DNA of 64,000 nt from Bacteroidales bacterium (GCA_024686335.1 JAILCI010000006.1:32051-96050); one strand, 5' to 3'; positions 27,862 through 38,184 are shown, counted from the first letter of the stretch. Notes: generated by a model not told the origin, from the sequence alone. Program-made: numbers and translations.

Positions 27862-28300
27862 GGGAGTTATATACATGATGGCACAACAAATATGAGTATA
27901 AAGTCAAAAAAATGCATTTTAACCCCTTCATGATTTACTGAGGCACTTGACCATAGAGCACGCGGGCGGGCAGGCCGACATGCGGTGCGGACGCGGTGTG
28001 AATGGCCGGCCTCCAACAGCGGCGTGCAAAGGCGCTTGCGTTTACAAAATGCATGCCTTCCCTGTATTTTCTCTTTTGCCACATGCTGCATTTTTGTTTC
28101 CGTTTGCCGCCGATGTCAGAGGGCGGACAGAGCGGGCGGGATTCATGTCGGCTTGATCTTTTGACAACTTTTCTATTAAGAGAAAAGTTGAAGAATTATA
28201 ATGATGGAAGTTGACTGCCATGAAGCCCTTGCCTACCTCAAGAAAACATCTATTAGCAACATACTTAGGTATACAAGGTGCCATCAGGTATATAGTCCCC
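27862..28300 (+). mobile_element. MITE-like element, copy A (439 bp)
   Basis: The ends form an imperfect terminal inverted repeat of about 23 bp: GGGAGTTATATACATGATGG at left; the right end read in reverse begins GGGGACTATATACCTGATGG. The element is flanked on both sides by the exact 8-bp direct repeat TAAAAAAA (27854-27861 and 28301-28308). Inside is a GC-rich core whose segment 27973-28049 is identical in copies A, B and D. It also holds GCCGACATG (27974-27982) facing its complement CATGTCGGC (28144-28152), and a perfect hairpin with 10-bp arms (28165-28190). No transposase is encoded. It lies between the antitoxin promoter and the mutB terminator. Confidence 0.88.
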
Positions 28301-28336
28301 TAAAAAAATACGAAAATTGTCATGGATTTCTGATGT

Positions 28337-28370
28337 AAAAAAGGGGCGCAACAAACGTTACGCCCCTTAA
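28337..28370 (-). terminator. Terminator of mutB
   Basis: AAGGGGCG (28341-28348) pairs with CGCCCCTT (28361-28368); a T run follows on the minus strand. Confidence 0.85.
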
Positions 28371-28390
28371 TTTCTAATGTCATTTCAGAC

Positions 28391-30538
28391 CTATTCTGCC
28401 ATCAGGAGTTCCAGCATGGCGATTGCGGAGGTGGCAATAGGGGTGCCAGGTCCGAAGATGGCGGCGACGCCACAATCGTAGAGGAACTGATAGTCTTGCG
28501 GCGGGATAACGCCACCGACGGTGATGATGATGTCCTCGCGGCCCAGTTTCTTGAGTTCCTCGATCACTTGCGGAACGAGGGTCTTGTGACCTGCAGCCAG
28601 AGAGGAGACGCCGAGGATGTGGACGTCGTTCTCGACAGCCTGCTTAGCGGCCTCTGCGGGAGTCTGGAACAGCGGTCCCATATCCACGTCGAAACCGATA
28701 TCGGCATAGCCGGTAGCGACTACTTTGGCGCCGCGGTCGTGGCCATCCTGGCCCATCTTGGCAACCATTACACGGGGGCGACGGCCTTCCTTCTTGGCAA
28801 ACTCATCGCACATCTTGCAAGCCTTCTTGAAGGCTTCATTGCTTTGTTGTTCTGCACTATACACGCCTGAAATCAGATTAATTTTTGCTTTATAACGACC
28901 GAATACCACTTCGAGGGCATCGGAAATTTCACCTAAGGAGCAACGAGCACGAGCGGCCTTGATGGAGAGGTCGAGGAGGTTGCCTTCGCCTGTGCGGGCG
29001 CACTCGGTCAGGGCATTCAAAGCTGCCTTCACCTCGTCATCGTTACGGTTGGCACGCAACTCGGCCAGACGTTTGAGCTGAGCCTCGCGCACGGTCGTGT
29101 TGTCCACCTCGAGCGTCTCGATGGGCTCTTCCTTGTCGAGTTTGTACTTGCTGACACCGATGATGGACTCTTTGCCGGAGTCGATACGGGCTTGCTTACG
29201 GGCAGAAGCCTCTTCAATACGCATCTTCGGCACACCAGTCTCGATAGCTTTGGCCATGCCACCCAGGGATTCAACCTCCTGGATGTGCTGCCATGCGCGG
29301 TGAGCAATTTGATGGGTCAGACTCTCTACATAGTAGGAACCAGCCCACGGATCTATGGATTTACAGATCTTCGTCTCTTCTTGGATGTAGATCTGCGTAT
29401 TACGAGCGATACGGGCGGAGAAGTCGGTCGGCAGGGCGATGGCTTCATCCAATGCGTTGGTGTGCAGTGACTGGGTGTGACCCAGAGCGGCACCCATTGC
29501 CTCCACACAAGTACGGCATACGTTGTTGAACGGATCCTGCTCGGTGAGAGACCAACCGGAGGTCTGGCAGTGCGTACGCAGAGCCATAGACTTCGGATTC
29601 TGCGGGTTGAACTGTTTCACGATCTTAGCCCAGAGCATACGGGCAGCACGCATTTTGGCAATCTCCATGAAGTGGTTCATACCGATACCCCAGAAGAAGG
29701 ACAAACGCGGTGCAAACTCATCCACGCTCATACCGGCGTTGACACCAGCGCGGAGGTACTCAAGACCGTCGGCCAACGTGTAAGCCAGCTCGATGTCATC
29801 AGTAGCACCGGCCTCTTGCATGTGATAACCGGAAATGGAGATGGAGTTGAACTTCGGCATGTTCTTGGAGGTGAACTCAAAGATGTCGGCGATGATCTTC
29901 ATGGATGGCAACGGAGGATAGATGTAGGTGTTACGCACCATGAACTCCTTCAAAATGTCGTTTTGGATGGTACCCGACAGCTTGTCCATGCTGACGCCCT
30001 GCTCCTCAGCAGCGAGGATATAGAAGGCCAGGATGGGCAGCACGGCTCCGTTCATCGTCATGGAGACAGACATCTTGTCCAACGGAATCTGGTCGAAGAG
30101 GATACGCATGTCGAGAATGGAATCCACGGCCACACCAGCCTTGCCCACATCGCCCACCACACGGGGATGGTCGGAGTCGTAGCCTCTGTGCGTCGCCAAG
30201 TCGAAGGCGATGGACAGACCCTTCTGACCGGCGGCCAAGTTGCGGCGGTAGAAGGCATTGGACTCCTCGGCGGTGGAGAATCCGGCATACTGACGGATAG
30301 TCCAAGGACGGAAGGCATACATCATGGAATAGGGTCCGCGCAAGAAGGGAGGAATACCGGCGGCATAGTTCAGGTGCTCCATTCCGAGAAGGTCATCCTC
30401 GCCATATACTTGTTTCACAGGTATTTGCTCGGATGTCATCCAGTCGGTGGAGATGCCATGTTCCTTTTCCCACTCGCGGAAATCTTTCTTTTCTTGAGAG
30501 ATTTTCTTGAAATCTACATTACTGAAATCACAACGCAT
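28391..30538 (-). CDS. mutB: Methylmalonyl-CoA mutase, large subunit
   Basis: 715 aa, adenosylcobalamin-dependent enzyme interconverting succinyl-CoA and (R)-methylmalonyl-CoA in the propionate pathway. The TIM-barrel part includes [18 protein letters not shown] and [12 protein letters not shown]; the C-terminal B12-binding domain has D598-G-H600-D-R-G603 as lower axial ligand motif, plus [10 protein letters not shown]. Length is normal. The small subunit mutA, usually directly before mutB, is absent: the gene has its own -7 box (TATTTTTG at 30571-30578) and the next gene upstream is an unrelated barrel protein. Confidence 0.97.
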   Translation of the reverse strand: MRCDFSNVDFKKISQEKKDFREWEKEHGISTDWMTSEQIPVKQVYGEDDLLGMEHLNYAAGIPPFLRGPYSMMYAFRPWTIRQYAGFSTAEESNAFYRRNLAAGQKGLSIAFDLATHRGYDSDHPRVVGDVGKAGVAVDSILDMRILFDQIPLDKMSVSMTMNGAVLPILAFYILAAEEQGVSMDKLSGTIQNDILKEFMVRNTYIYPPLPSMKIIADIFEFTSKNMPKFNSISISGYHMQEAGATDDIELAYTLADGLEYLRAGVNAGMSVDEFAPRLSFFWGIGMNHFMEIAKMRAARMLWAKIVKQFNPQNPKSMALRTHCQTSGWSLTEQDPFNNVCRTCVEAMGAALGHTQSLHTNALDEAIALPTDFSARIARNTQIYIQEETKICKSIDPWAGSYYVESLTHQIAHRAWQHIQEVESLGGMAKAIETGVPKMRIEEASARKQARIDSGKESIIGVSKYKLDKEEPIETLEVDNTTVREAQLKRLAELRANRNDDEVKAALNALTECARTGEGNLLDLSIKAARARCSLGEISDALEVVFGRYKAKINLISGVYSAEQQSNEAFKKACKMCDEFAKKEGRRPRVMVAKMGQDGHDRGAKVVATGYADIGFDVDMGPLFQTPAEAAKQAVENDVHILGVSSLAAGHKTLVPQVIEELKKLGREDIIITVGGVIPPQDYQFLYDCGVAAIFGPGTPIATSAIAMLELLMAE

Positions 30539-30779
30539 AATCTAATTGCACTTTCTATATTTTAAGACGGCAAAAATACAAAAAAAATGGTACGATTTTG
30601 CAGTGCGAAAGTTTTTGATAAGTCACGAGGAAAGTTAAGAGTGGAGAGTGATCTGTGATCAGTTCGAAGCTCGGAATTCAACAAATCAACAGTTCAACGA
30701 TTCACCCTCTACCCTGAATTCCTTAGTTTCTTAACTCCCTTAACCTCTTAACCCATTTTTTGTATGTAACACCTCGTCT

Positions 30780-31346
30780 TTAAAACCTATGCTCATACCC
30801 GACTCGCAGCATGACGGTGTACCTCGGGTAGCCTAAGGATAACTGGCCATTGTCATTGACCTCTTCCCAGTTGCAGAAGAGTGTGCTGTGTACGCCTATG
30901 GTCAGTTTGTCTTGATTTGTCAAGCTGATGCGGCCTCCCAGACCCAGGGTGCCCCCAAGGTCCAGCACCTCCTTTGCGTTGGCGGCGACAGGACTGTCGA
31001 AGCAAACACCGAGCAGGATGCCTCCCTGCACATAGAAATGAGGCAGATGAAACTCCATTTCCACGGGAATGAGCAAGCTGTTGATGTGTTGGGAACCGAA
31101 AAAGAAGATATGTTCGTAGCGTAGCCCTGTGCGCACGCCCCAGTAACGATGGAAGTCATAGCGCATCCCAATGCCAAGGCCAAAGCCGGGAGAAACATCA
31201 TCGTAAAGAAATGGCAGTCTGTTAATGCCGCCACTTACATCGGCAGTGATGTTGTATCCTTTTTGAAATTCAGAATTGGGATTCTGGGCCTCTGCCGGAA
31301 GCACAGTCCAAAGACATAAACATAAAATTGGAATGATTTTTTTCAT
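30780..31346 (-). CDS. Outer-membrane beta-barrel protein
   Basis: 188 aa from ATG 31346: MKKIIPILCLCLWTVLPAEA signal peptide, then Gly/aromatic alternation typical of an 8- to 10-strand barrel (GFGLGIGMRYDFHRYWGVRTG) ending VGYEHRF. No function known. A longer frame to 31397 is rejected because the signal peptide would become internal. The flanking spacers carry short degenerate CAACAAATCAAC-type repeats. Confidence 0.75.
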   Translation of the reverse strand: MKKIIPILCLCLWTVLPAEAQNPNSEFQKGYNITADVSGGINRLPFLYDDVSPGFGLGIGMRYDFHRYWGVRTGLRYEHIFFFGSQHINSLLIPVEMEFHLPHFYVQGGILLGVCFDSPVAANAKEVLDLGGTLGLGGRISLTNQDKLTIGVHSTLFCNWEEVNDNGQLSLGYPRYTVMLRVGYEHRF

Positions 31347-31526
31347 AACAATGTATTTTAGAGTGTGTTTATTGGATATTTGTTGTCGGTGTGTCAAAAG
31401 TTTTGCCGTTGGCCATTATCCATTGGCTTTTTAACTTCTTAGATTCTTCTCTCCTCTACAATTCAACAAATCAACACTCTATCCTCTAACCCCATTTACC
31501 CTAGAGGGCTTCTTCTCTCCTCAATG

Positions 31527-32588
31527 CTACAAATACCTTCTTCTAATCAGGTCGCACAAGGATAGGTAAGCGGTAGAGGTGGTATCCCAAAAGTGGGCTT
31601 TCTTCAAGTCTTCCAGACAGTTGAAGGCCTCGTCCATATCCTTGCACTGGTTCAGTTTGTGGATGGCTGAACTGAATTCTTCACCTCTGTTGTTGAAGAG
31701 TTCACGGATAAAGGTGAACTTGTCGTTTACGGAGATGGCTTTCGTAAGATCGACCACTTTCGACTGCTGGAACTGTCCGGCGACGGAGCGGTCTTCATTT
31801 TTAGGAGTGAAGAGATCGTTCAAAGAGCGTTGAGAAGCTGCCACCTTTGGGATTACCGGTTCAGCAGGTTTTGTAGTCTGTGGTCTTGGTATTTCCACTT
31901 TAGGCTCATCGGTTTTGGGCTCTGTTTTTACCTCGGCAGGTTTCTCCACAGGCTTGGGTTCCGGCTTTACCTCAACGGGTTTTTCAACGGGCTTTACCTC
32001 TACCGTTTTCTCCACAGGCCTAGGCTCCGGTTTAACTTCAACAGGTTTTTCGATCGGTTTTTCTTCCACGATCTTCTCTTCCAGCTTGGGTTCAGGTTTC
32101 ACCTCGGCAGGTTTGTTCTTCTCAGCAAAGAGAAGCAGGTCGTCCTCCTCAGTGCCGGTGGCGGGCTGGTCCTTTGCCTCGTCAAATAGCTCAGACATAA
32201 TGTCGTCGATACGCTCTTCGTCGGTAGGCTGCGGCTCCTCTTCGCCATCCTTTTGGGGCAGGTCAAGAGAGAAGAAAAGGTCCACATCCTCTTCCATCTT
32301 GGCATGGGTGTTGTATTTTTCCTCTTCGTGGGAAAGTTCCTCCACGATGGGCTCCAGATCTTCTACGGGCGTTGGTTCCTCAGGCTTCTCTTCAGCCACG
32401 GGTGGAATGGGTGCGGCGACTGCCTCTGTAGGCTCTTCCGTGACAGTGATAGCGGAGATGCGGGTATAGAGCTGGCGCAATTGCTCCATTAGAATATCTC
32501 TCTCTATTAGCGATATTTGAGCATCTTGCTCCAACAAACTGCGCAAAGAGTTGATAAGATTTTGAATCTGTTGATAAGTATTCTCCAT
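31527..32588 (-). CDS. Hypothetical protein with Pro/Glu/Lys-rich repeat linker
   Basis: 353 aa. An N-terminal helix (1-50, MENTYQQIQNLINSLRSLLE), an acidic stretch, a low-complexity linker at about 155-235 made of KPVEVKPEPKPVEK-type repeats, and a conserved C-terminal helical domain (SLNDLF, then DLTKAISVNDKFTFIRELF) that is found in unnamed Bacteroidota proteins. No signal peptide. It is divergent from tdk with overlapping promoters. Function unknown; the C-terminal domain is the part likely to be conserved. Confidence 0.75.
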   Translation of the reverse strand: MENTYQQIQNLINSLRSLLEQDAQISLIERDILMEQLRQLYTRISAITVTEEPTEAVAAPIPPVAEEKPEEPTPVEDLEPIVEELSHEEEKYNTHAKMEEDVDLFFSLDLPQKDGEEEPQPTDEERIDDIMSELFDEAKDQPATGTEEDDLLLFAEKNKPAEVKPEPKLEEKIVEEKPIEKPVEVKPEPRPVEKTVEVKPVEKPVEVKPEPKPVEKPAEVKTEPKTDEPKVEIPRPQTTKPAEPVIPKVAASQRSLNDLFTPKNEDRSVAGQFQQSKVVDLTKAISVNDKFTFIRELFNNRGEEFSSAIHKLNQCKDMDEAFNCLEDLKKAHFWDTTSTAYLSLCDLIRRRYL

Positions 32589-32628
32589 TTTTAGGTCAGG
32601 TTTGATGGTCTTTGAACGTGTTTTTTTT

Positions 32629-32662
32629 TAATTTTGCCGTGCAAAAAAATCGGACAAAAATA
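32629..32662. promoter_or_regulatory. Divergent -7 boxes for tdk and the repeat-linker gene
   Basis: TAATTTTG on the plus strand (32629-32636) faces tdk and TATTTTTG on the minus strand (32655-32662) faces the hypothetical gene. Confidence 0.55.
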
Positions 32663-32690
32663 CAAAATTTCTCAATAGCTTTTTTCAAGA

Positions 32691-33275
32691 ATGTTTTTAG
32701 AAAATAGAGCCAATAGAAATACTAAACGCGGATGGATTGAGGTCATCTGCGGATCGATGTTCTCGGGCAAGACAGAGGAGTTGCTGCGCCGAATCCGTCG
32801 TGCTGAGTTCGCCAATCAGCAGATAGAACTCTTCAAACCAGCCATCGATACGCGATATGACGAGACGGAGGTGGTATCCCACAACGATTCCTCCCGCATC
32901 TCCACGCCGGTCCAGAACTCCTCCGAGATTTTGCTCTACGTTAATTTTGAGAGTGTCCAGGTGGTTGCTATCGACGAGGTGCAGTTCTTCGACGAAGGCA
33001 TTGTGGATGTTTGCAATAAATTGGCCGATGCAGGTATTAGGGTGATTGTCAGTGGATTGGATATGGATTATTTAGGAAATCCTTTCGGTCCAATGCCTCA
33101 GTTGATGGCTATTGCGGAATATGTCTCCAAACAGCATGCCATCTGCACCCGCTGTGGTGATTTAGCTCAGTTTTCCCACCGTATCACTGCCCAGGAGGGT
33201 CAGGTGGTCCTCGGCGAGAAGGATAAATATGAGCCGCTGTGCCGTCACTGTTTTAACGAAGTCAACAAGAAATAA
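32691..33275 (+). CDS. tdk: Thymidine kinase
   Basis: 194 aa type II thymidine kinase for pyrimidine salvage, phosphorylating thymidine with ATP. The P-loop GSMFSGKT is at 21-28, the Walker B-like AIDEVQFFD follows in the middle, the lasso region [14 protein letters not shown], and the zinc cysteines as CTRC and CRHC near the C terminus. The pta gene follows 29 nt later, which suggests but does not prove co-transcription. Confidence 0.96.
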   Translation: MFLENRANRNTKRGWIEVICGSMFSGKTEELLRRIRRAEFANQQIELFKPAIDTRYDETEVVSHNDSSRISTPVQNSSEILLYVNFESVQVVAIDEVQFFDEGIVDVCNKLADAGIRVIVSGLDMDYLGNPFGPMPQLMAIAEYVSKQHAICTRCGDLAQFSHRITAQEGQVVLGEKDKYEPLCRHCFNEVNKK

Positions 33276-33304
33276 CAATTTTAAATCAATTAAAAACTTG
33301 TATT

Positions 33305-34312
33305 ATGAATTTGATAGACAAGATTAAAGAAAACGCCATCAAAGCCAACAAAAGAATTGTTTTGGCAGAGGGCGAAGAAGAGAGAAACCTCAAAGCTGCT
33401 GACATCATCCTTGAAAAGGGTTATGCAGGCATCATCCTGTTGGGCAACAAGGCTAACATCGATGCGAAGGCTGCTGAATGGGGTCTGAAAAATATTGCAA
33501 AGGCAGAGGTTATTGACCCGCACAACAATCCTAAAAAGGAGTTCTATGCTGAGATGCTTTGCGAGATCCGTAAGAAAAAAGGCATGACCATGGATGAGGC
33601 TCTCAAGTTGGTTGAGGATCCTTTGTATCTGGCTACCCTGCTCATCAAGAATGGTGACGCTGACGGTGAAGTTACCGGTGCTGAGCACGCCACTGGCGAC
33701 GTTTTGCGTCCTGCCTTCCAGATCGTAAAAACCCTCCCGGGTATTTCCGTAGTTTCTGGCGCTTTCATCATGTGCTTCCCTGACAAGAAGTGGGGCGATG
33801 ATGGTATCATGGTCTTCGCTGACTGTGCTGCTGATCCGAACACGGATGAGAACAAGTTGGCTCAGATTGCAGTTGTTACTGCTCAGACCGCTCGCACCAT
33901 CGCAGGTATCGAACCGCGCGTGGCTATGTTGAGCTTCTCCACCAAGGGTTCCGCTAAGCACGAGCTGGTAGACAAGGTTGTCAATGCCACACGTATCGCC
34001 AAAGAGATGGATCCGAACCTCGTCATCGACGGTGATTTGCAGGCTGATGCCGCTATTGTTCCGTCAGTAGGCGAGAAGAAAGCTCCGGGCAGCCCTGTTG
34101 CTGGTAAGGCTAACGTTCTGGTGTTCCCGTCCCTCGAGGTCGGCAACATCGCTTACAAGTTGGTTCAGCGTATGGCAGGTGCCGACGCTATTGGACCGGT
34201 TATGCAGGGTATGGCTGCTCCTATCAACGACCTCTCCCGCGGTTGCTCCGTGGATGATATCGTCAGCCTCGTAGCCATCACTGCTTGCCAGGCCGCCGGC
34301 AACGCCTTCTAG
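33305..34312 (+). CDS. pta: Phosphate acetyltransferase
   Basis: 335 aa, the short class I form without the N-terminal DRTGG domains. It converts acetyl-CoA and phosphate to acetyl phosphate. Motifs include LAEGEEERN near the N terminus, GDADGEVTGAEH, SFSTKGSA and the C-terminal NDLSRGCSVDDIV. Acetate kinase, often adjacent, is not here: a row of hairpins and a terminator separates pta from comEC. Confidence 0.95.
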   Translation: MNLIDKIKENAIKANKRIVLAEGEEERNLKAADIILEKGYAGIILLGNKANIDAKAAEWGLKNIAKAEVIDPHNNPKKEFYAEMLCEIRKKKGMTMDEALKLVEDPLYLATLLIKNGDADGEVTGAEHATGDVLRPAFQIVKTLPGISVVSGAFIMCFPDKKWGDDGIMVFADCAADPNTDENKLAQIAVVTAQTARTIAGIEPRVAMLSFSTKGSAKHELVDKVVNATRIAKEMDPNLVIDGDLQADAAIVPSVGEKKAPGSPVAGKANVLVFPSLEVGNIAYKLVQRMAGADAIGPVMQGMAAPINDLSRGCSVDDIVSLVAITACQAAGNAF

Positions 34313-34315
34313 TTT

Positions 34316-34372
34316 CCAACTGCGAGGACGCAGTTGGCTCCGTGATTGGAGCAATCCGCGTCTCGCGGATTG
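34316..34372. repeat. Row of short hairpins after pta, including a repeated palindrome
   Basis: CCAACTGCG-AGGA-CGCAGTTGG (34316-34337) and CAATCCGCG-TCT-CGCGGATTG (34352-34372) are perfect stems. The first is the reverse complement of the palindrome at 50020-50039, so it is a dispersed repeat. Confidence 0.8.
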
Positions 34373-34382
34373 AGATTTTCTT

Positions 34383-34418
34383 AAACGCAGAATACGTTTT
34401 CGTGTTCTGCGTTTTTTT
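34383..34418 (+). terminator. Terminator after pta
   Basis: AAACGCAGAATACG (34383-34396) pairs with CGTGTTCTGCGTTT (34401-34414) with one mismatch, then a T run. The comEC -7 box overlaps its tail. Confidence 0.8.
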
Positions 34419-34442
34419 ATATATTTGACCAAAAAACAAAAT

Positions 34443-36467
34443 ATGAACTTCTCTAACTACCCTCTACTCAAAATTCTAATCCCTTACGTTTTTGGTCTGT
34501 TATTGGGCTATCTCGTGCCATTACCGACCTATTTTTGTCACTTCTCCTTCTTTATAGCCGCCTGTTTCTGGCTTCTTTCTTTGTTTTTTCGTCAAGAAAC
34601 AAGTGATTTTTGGCGGACGATAAAGACTCTTTTTTTGTGGTTGATATTCATTTTTGCGGGATTGTCGGCGATGACTTGGCGAATGATGCCGTCGGTGACA
34701 GCAGATGAGGAGCGGGTGATGGCGGGAGAAGAAGACTGGATTGTGGAGGTTGTGGAGGTGCCGGAGACGCGCGCGCGGAGTGTACGTGCCACGGCACAGG
34801 TTCTGGGAGGCGCGCGCGGTTCCTCCTTCCGCGAGAAGGTGCTGCTCTACCTTGCCCCCGACTCATTACATCCTATCCACTACGGAGACCTTTTGCTTGT
34901 TCATACGCAACTCAATGCCGTTGAAGAGCCAAAAAATCCAGATATGTTTGATTATCGCAGTTATTTGCATAAGCGCGGCATCTCCTTGACAGGCTATGTT
35001 GCCAAAGGCGGTGCTATGTTGTTGAGTCACCGCACTCCCGATCCATTGAAGGTCTTCTCGCAACAGATACAGAATCGTCTGGCTGGCCTTTTTCGGCAGT
35101 CGGGGATGAGCGGCCGCGAGTATGAGATTATCACGGCTATCCTGTTGGGTGCCGGCGGCAACCTGGATCCCGAACTCCGGCAGTCGTATGCCGCCGCCGG
35201 CGTCAGCCATATCCTCTGCGTTTCAGGTATGCATGTTGGCGTCATCTTCATGATTCTCAACTTCCTGATGAAACCCATGGAGCTGGCCCGCCAAACCCGC
35301 GCGGTCAAAGCTATCCTGCTTATCCTTACCATCTGGCTCTATGCCTGCATCACCGGACTCTCGCCCTCCGTTATCCGATCTGCCACCATGTTCTCATTTG
35401 TTACCATCGGCGGAATAGTTCACCGCAACACTAACATCTTTCATAGTCTTACCGCATCACTCTTTATCTTATTGATTATAAATCCATTACTATTATTCGA
35501 AGTTGGATTTCAACTTAGTTATCTCGCCGTTTTCGGTATTGTTCTTTTTCAGCCACTAATCGTTTCTATCTATCATGCTAAAACGAAAATTGGACGCTAT
35601 CTTTTTGAACTAATCTCAGTCTCCATTGCTGCTCAACTTGGAACTTTTCCTATCTCCATCTTCTATTTTGGACAGTTTCCTAACTATTTTATCTTTTCCA
35701 ACCTGTCGGTTATCACGTTGTCGTCCGTTGTCATAATCACAGGCATCGTGTTATTGGTTACCTCTTTTATTCCCTTTTTAGTTAAGGGAGTGGCGCTTAT
35801 TTTGACTGGAGAAATTCGTCTTATGAACAATATCATTGGCTTTATAGAGCAGTTGCCGCATTCTGTCACCGACAATATCGATTATCATTATTTGCAAGTG
35901 ATCTTTTTATACGTCGCTATTTTTGGTTTTTATCTTTTGATTATTCATAAACGTAAGCACTGGTTTTGGATTACTTTGAGTGCTTTTACCCTTTTTTCTG
36001 GCTGTTTCGCCATCAAAAAAGTCTGGTTAACTAGTAGCGATGAAATGGTTATCTATCAGATTCGAGGTGTGAGTGCGATAGGATTTCGCGATGGGAATGA
36101 ATGTGTTTTTCTCTCTGATTCTATTAAAGATTTAGAGAGTTCTCTATTTGAATATAACATAGGTAATCATTATCGAAAACAGCATGCGAAATATATCTTT
36201 GTAAATGTTGATTCAAGCAAATATTGTAATGATTTTGTCTATAAAAATGGTCGATTTATCTGTTTTAAGAAGAGCAAATATTTTTTATTAAAGAAAAATG
36301 AAAAGATTTATCCCGCTATTCATCCTATTGAGGTGGATGGGATTATTCTCCAATACAATCCACGTCAACTACCTGAGGAGGTGTCACGGGGTGTGCATTT
36401 TCGGTCAATCATTATGGATGGCACGGTGACACCTTTTTATCGGAAACGATGGCAAAATGTTCCGTAA
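34443..36467 (+). CDS. ComEC/Rec2-family competence protein
   Basis: 674 aa inner-membrane protein of the DNA-uptake channel family. It has an N-terminal DUF4131 region (membrane segments then a soluble OB-like part about 90-200) and the Competence domain starting at AAAGVSHILCVSGMH with multiple membrane segments. The C-terminal metallo-beta-lactamase domain of longer ComEC proteins is missing, as is usual in Bacteroidota. ATG 34443 is chosen because the longer frame opens with TTG in the -7 box TATATTTG (34420-34427). The first half is distinctly GC-rich and the second half AT-rich. Confidence 0.88.
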   Translation: MNFSNYPLLKILIPYVFGLLLGYLVPLPTYFCHFSFFIAACFWLLSLFFRQETSDFWRTIKTLFLWLIFIFAGLSAMTWRMMPSVTADEERVMAGEEDWIVEVVEVPETRARSVRATAQVLGGARGSSFREKVLLYLAPDSLHPIHYGDLLLVHTQLNAVEEPKNPDMFDYRSYLHKRGISLTGYVAKGGAMLLSHRTPDPLKVFSQQIQNRLAGLFRQSGMSGREYEIITAILLGAGGNLDPELRQSYAAAGVSHILCVSGMHVGVIFMILNFLMKPMELARQTRAVKAILLILTIWLYACITGLSPSVIRSATMFSFVTIGGIVHRNTNIFHSLTASLFILLIINPLLLFEVGFQLSYLAVFGIVLFQPLIVSIYHAKTKIGRYLFELISVSIAAQLGTFPISIFYFGQFPNYFIFSNLSVITLSSVVIITGIVLLVTSFIPFLVKGVALILTGEIRLMNNIIGFIEQLPHSVTDNIDYHYLQVIFLYVAIFGFYLLIIHKRKHWFWITLSAFTLFSGCFAIKKVWLTSSDEMVIYQIRGVSAIGFRDGNECVFLSDSIKDLESSLFEYNIGNHYRKQHAKYIFVNVDSSKYCNDFVYKNGRFICFKKSKYFLLKKNEKIYPAIHPIEVDGIILQYNPRQLPEEVSRGVHFRSIIMDGTVTPFYRKRWQNVP

Positions 36468-36579
36468 TTTAGTGAACTACAAAGGACCATTAAAAGTTCT
36501 AGTATGATAAAGAAAGGCTCTACTTTCGCAAGCCCTTCTTTCATAAATTCATAGTTTAATAGTTTAATACTTTCATAAA

Positions 36580-38184
36580 CTATTCCCATTCAATCGTGGC
36601 GGGTGGTTTGGAGCTGATGTCGTAGCATACGCGGTTCACGCCTTTCACCTTGTTGATGATATCGTTGGAGACCTTAGCCATAAACTCATAAGGCAGATGT
36701 GCCCAGTCGGCGGTCATGGCATCGGTGCTGGTGACGGCGCGCAGGGCTACCGCCTGCTCGTAGGTGCGCTCGTCGCCCATGACGCCCACACTCTTGATGG
36801 GCAGCAGGATGACACCGGCTTGCCAAATTTGGTCATATAGCGACACTTCAATCTCTCCATTAGACATGTTGGCGGGTACTCCGGCGGCCAAAACTTTTCG
36901 GGCATCTTCGCCACTCAGTTTGACTTTCCAGTCGCGGAGCCCTTGGATGAAGATGTCGTCGGCATCTTGCAGGACGCGTACTTTTTCTCTGGTGATGTCG
37001 CCTAAAATTCGAACTGCCAGGCCCGGTCCCGGGAATGGATGGCGTGTGATGAGGTGCTCGGGCATGCCTAACTGACGACCCACGCGGCGAACTTCGTCTT
37101 TGAAGAGCCATTTCAGCGGCTCGCAAAGCTGAAGATGCATCTTCTCGGGCAGTCCACCCACATTATGGTGACTCTTGATAACCATACCGGTAATGCTGAG
37201 ACTCTCGATACGGTCAGGATAGATGGTGCCTTGTGCTAACCATTTTGCATCAGTAATCTTTTGTGCTTCAGCGTTGAAGACATCGATGAATCCTGCACCG
37301 ATGATCTTGCGCTTGCGTTCTGGTTCTGACACGCCTTCCAATTCTTTGAAGAACTTCTCGCTGGCATCTACACCAATGACGTTCAGTCCCAGTCCTTCGT
37401 AGTCACGCATCACATTCTCAAACTCATGTTTGCGTAATAAACCGTGATCTACAAAGATGCAAGTAAGGTTCTTACCGATGGCACGGTTCAGCAGCACTGC
37501 GCAGACGGATGAGTCTACGCCGCCGCTCAAGCCCAGGATGACGCGATCGTTGCCAATCTGCTCTTTAAGTTCTGCCACTGTGGTCTCCACAAAGGAGGCT
37601 GGGCTCCATGTCTGGTGACCTCCACAAATACCGACCACAAAGTTCTTCAGCAGTTGTGTACCTTGAACTGTATGGAATACCTCGGGATGGAATTGTACGC
37701 CCCAAACTTGCTCGCCTTCAAACTGATAGGCAGCGAAGTCAACCTTGTCGGTTGAGGCAATCTTGCGACAGTTTTCGGGCAGTCGGGTGATGGTGTCGCC
37801 ATGACTCATCCACACTTGAGTGTTGTCAGCAAGTCCCTGCAGCAGAGGGTTGTCATGCTCGAAGGATGATAAGTTGGCGCGGCCGTATTCACGACTGCCA
37901 GCAGATTCCACGTTACCACCATTGGTATAGGCCATGTACTGTGCGCCGTAGCAGATTCCTAAGATGGGCAAACGTCCGCGAATGCCTGTCAAGTCTACCT
38001 TGAATGCGCGCTCGTCGTAGACGCTAAACGGAGATCCACTCAAAATGACTCCTATTACATCTTTATCATCATGAGGAAATTTGTTATAGGGAACGATTTC
38101 ACAGAACATATCCAGTTCACGGATACGACGACCTATCAGTTGGGTGGTTTGGGAACCGAAATCGAGAATGATAATTTTTTCCAT
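36580..38184 (-). CDS. guaA: GMP synthase (glutamine-hydrolysing)
   Basis: 534 aa. The N-terminal glutamine amidotransferase has Cys78 in LGICYGAQ and His/Glu in QFHPEVFHT; the ATP pyrophosphatase P-loop LSGGVDSSV is near residue 222; the dimerisation domain ends [15 protein letters not shown]. It makes GMP from XMP in the cytoplasm. Slightly longer than the common 505-525 aa. The -7 box TATTTTTG is at 38214-38221. Confidence 0.98.
   Translation of the reverse strand: MEKIIILDFGSQTTQLIGRRIRELDMFCEIVPYNKFPHDDKDVIGVILSGSPFSVYDERAFKVDLTGIRGRLPILGICYGAQYMAYTNGGNVESAGSREYGRANLSSFEHDNPLLQGLADNTQVWMSHGDTITRLPENCRKIASTDKVDFAAYQFEGEQVWGVQFHPEVFHTVQGTQLLKNFVVGICGGHQTWSPASFVETTVAELKEQIGNDRVILGLSGGVDSSVCAVLLNRAIGKNLTCIFVDHGLLRKHEFENVMRDYEGLGLNVIGVDASEKFFKELEGVSEPERKRKIIGAGFIDVFNAEAQKITDAKWLAQGTIYPDRIESLSITGMVIKSHHNVGGLPEKMHLQLCEPLKWLFKDEVRRVGRQLGMPEHLITRHPFPGPGLAVRILGDITREKVRVLQDADDIFIQGLRDWKVKLSGEDARKVLAAGVPANMSNGEIEVSLYDQIWQAGVILLPIKSVGVMGDERTYEQAVALRAVTSTDAMTADWAHLPYEFMAKVSNDIINKVKGVNRVCYDISSKPPATIEWE

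Noticed and set aside
29477-30565. 362-codon open frame on the plus strand opposite mutB
   Set aside because: Antisense shadow of a strongly conserved gene; no promoter and no known motif.
36509-36541. Possible terminator hairpin between comEC and guaA
   Set aside because: The stem AAAGAAAGGCT/AGCCCTTCTTT has a mismatch and no T run, so it is not listed as a terminator.
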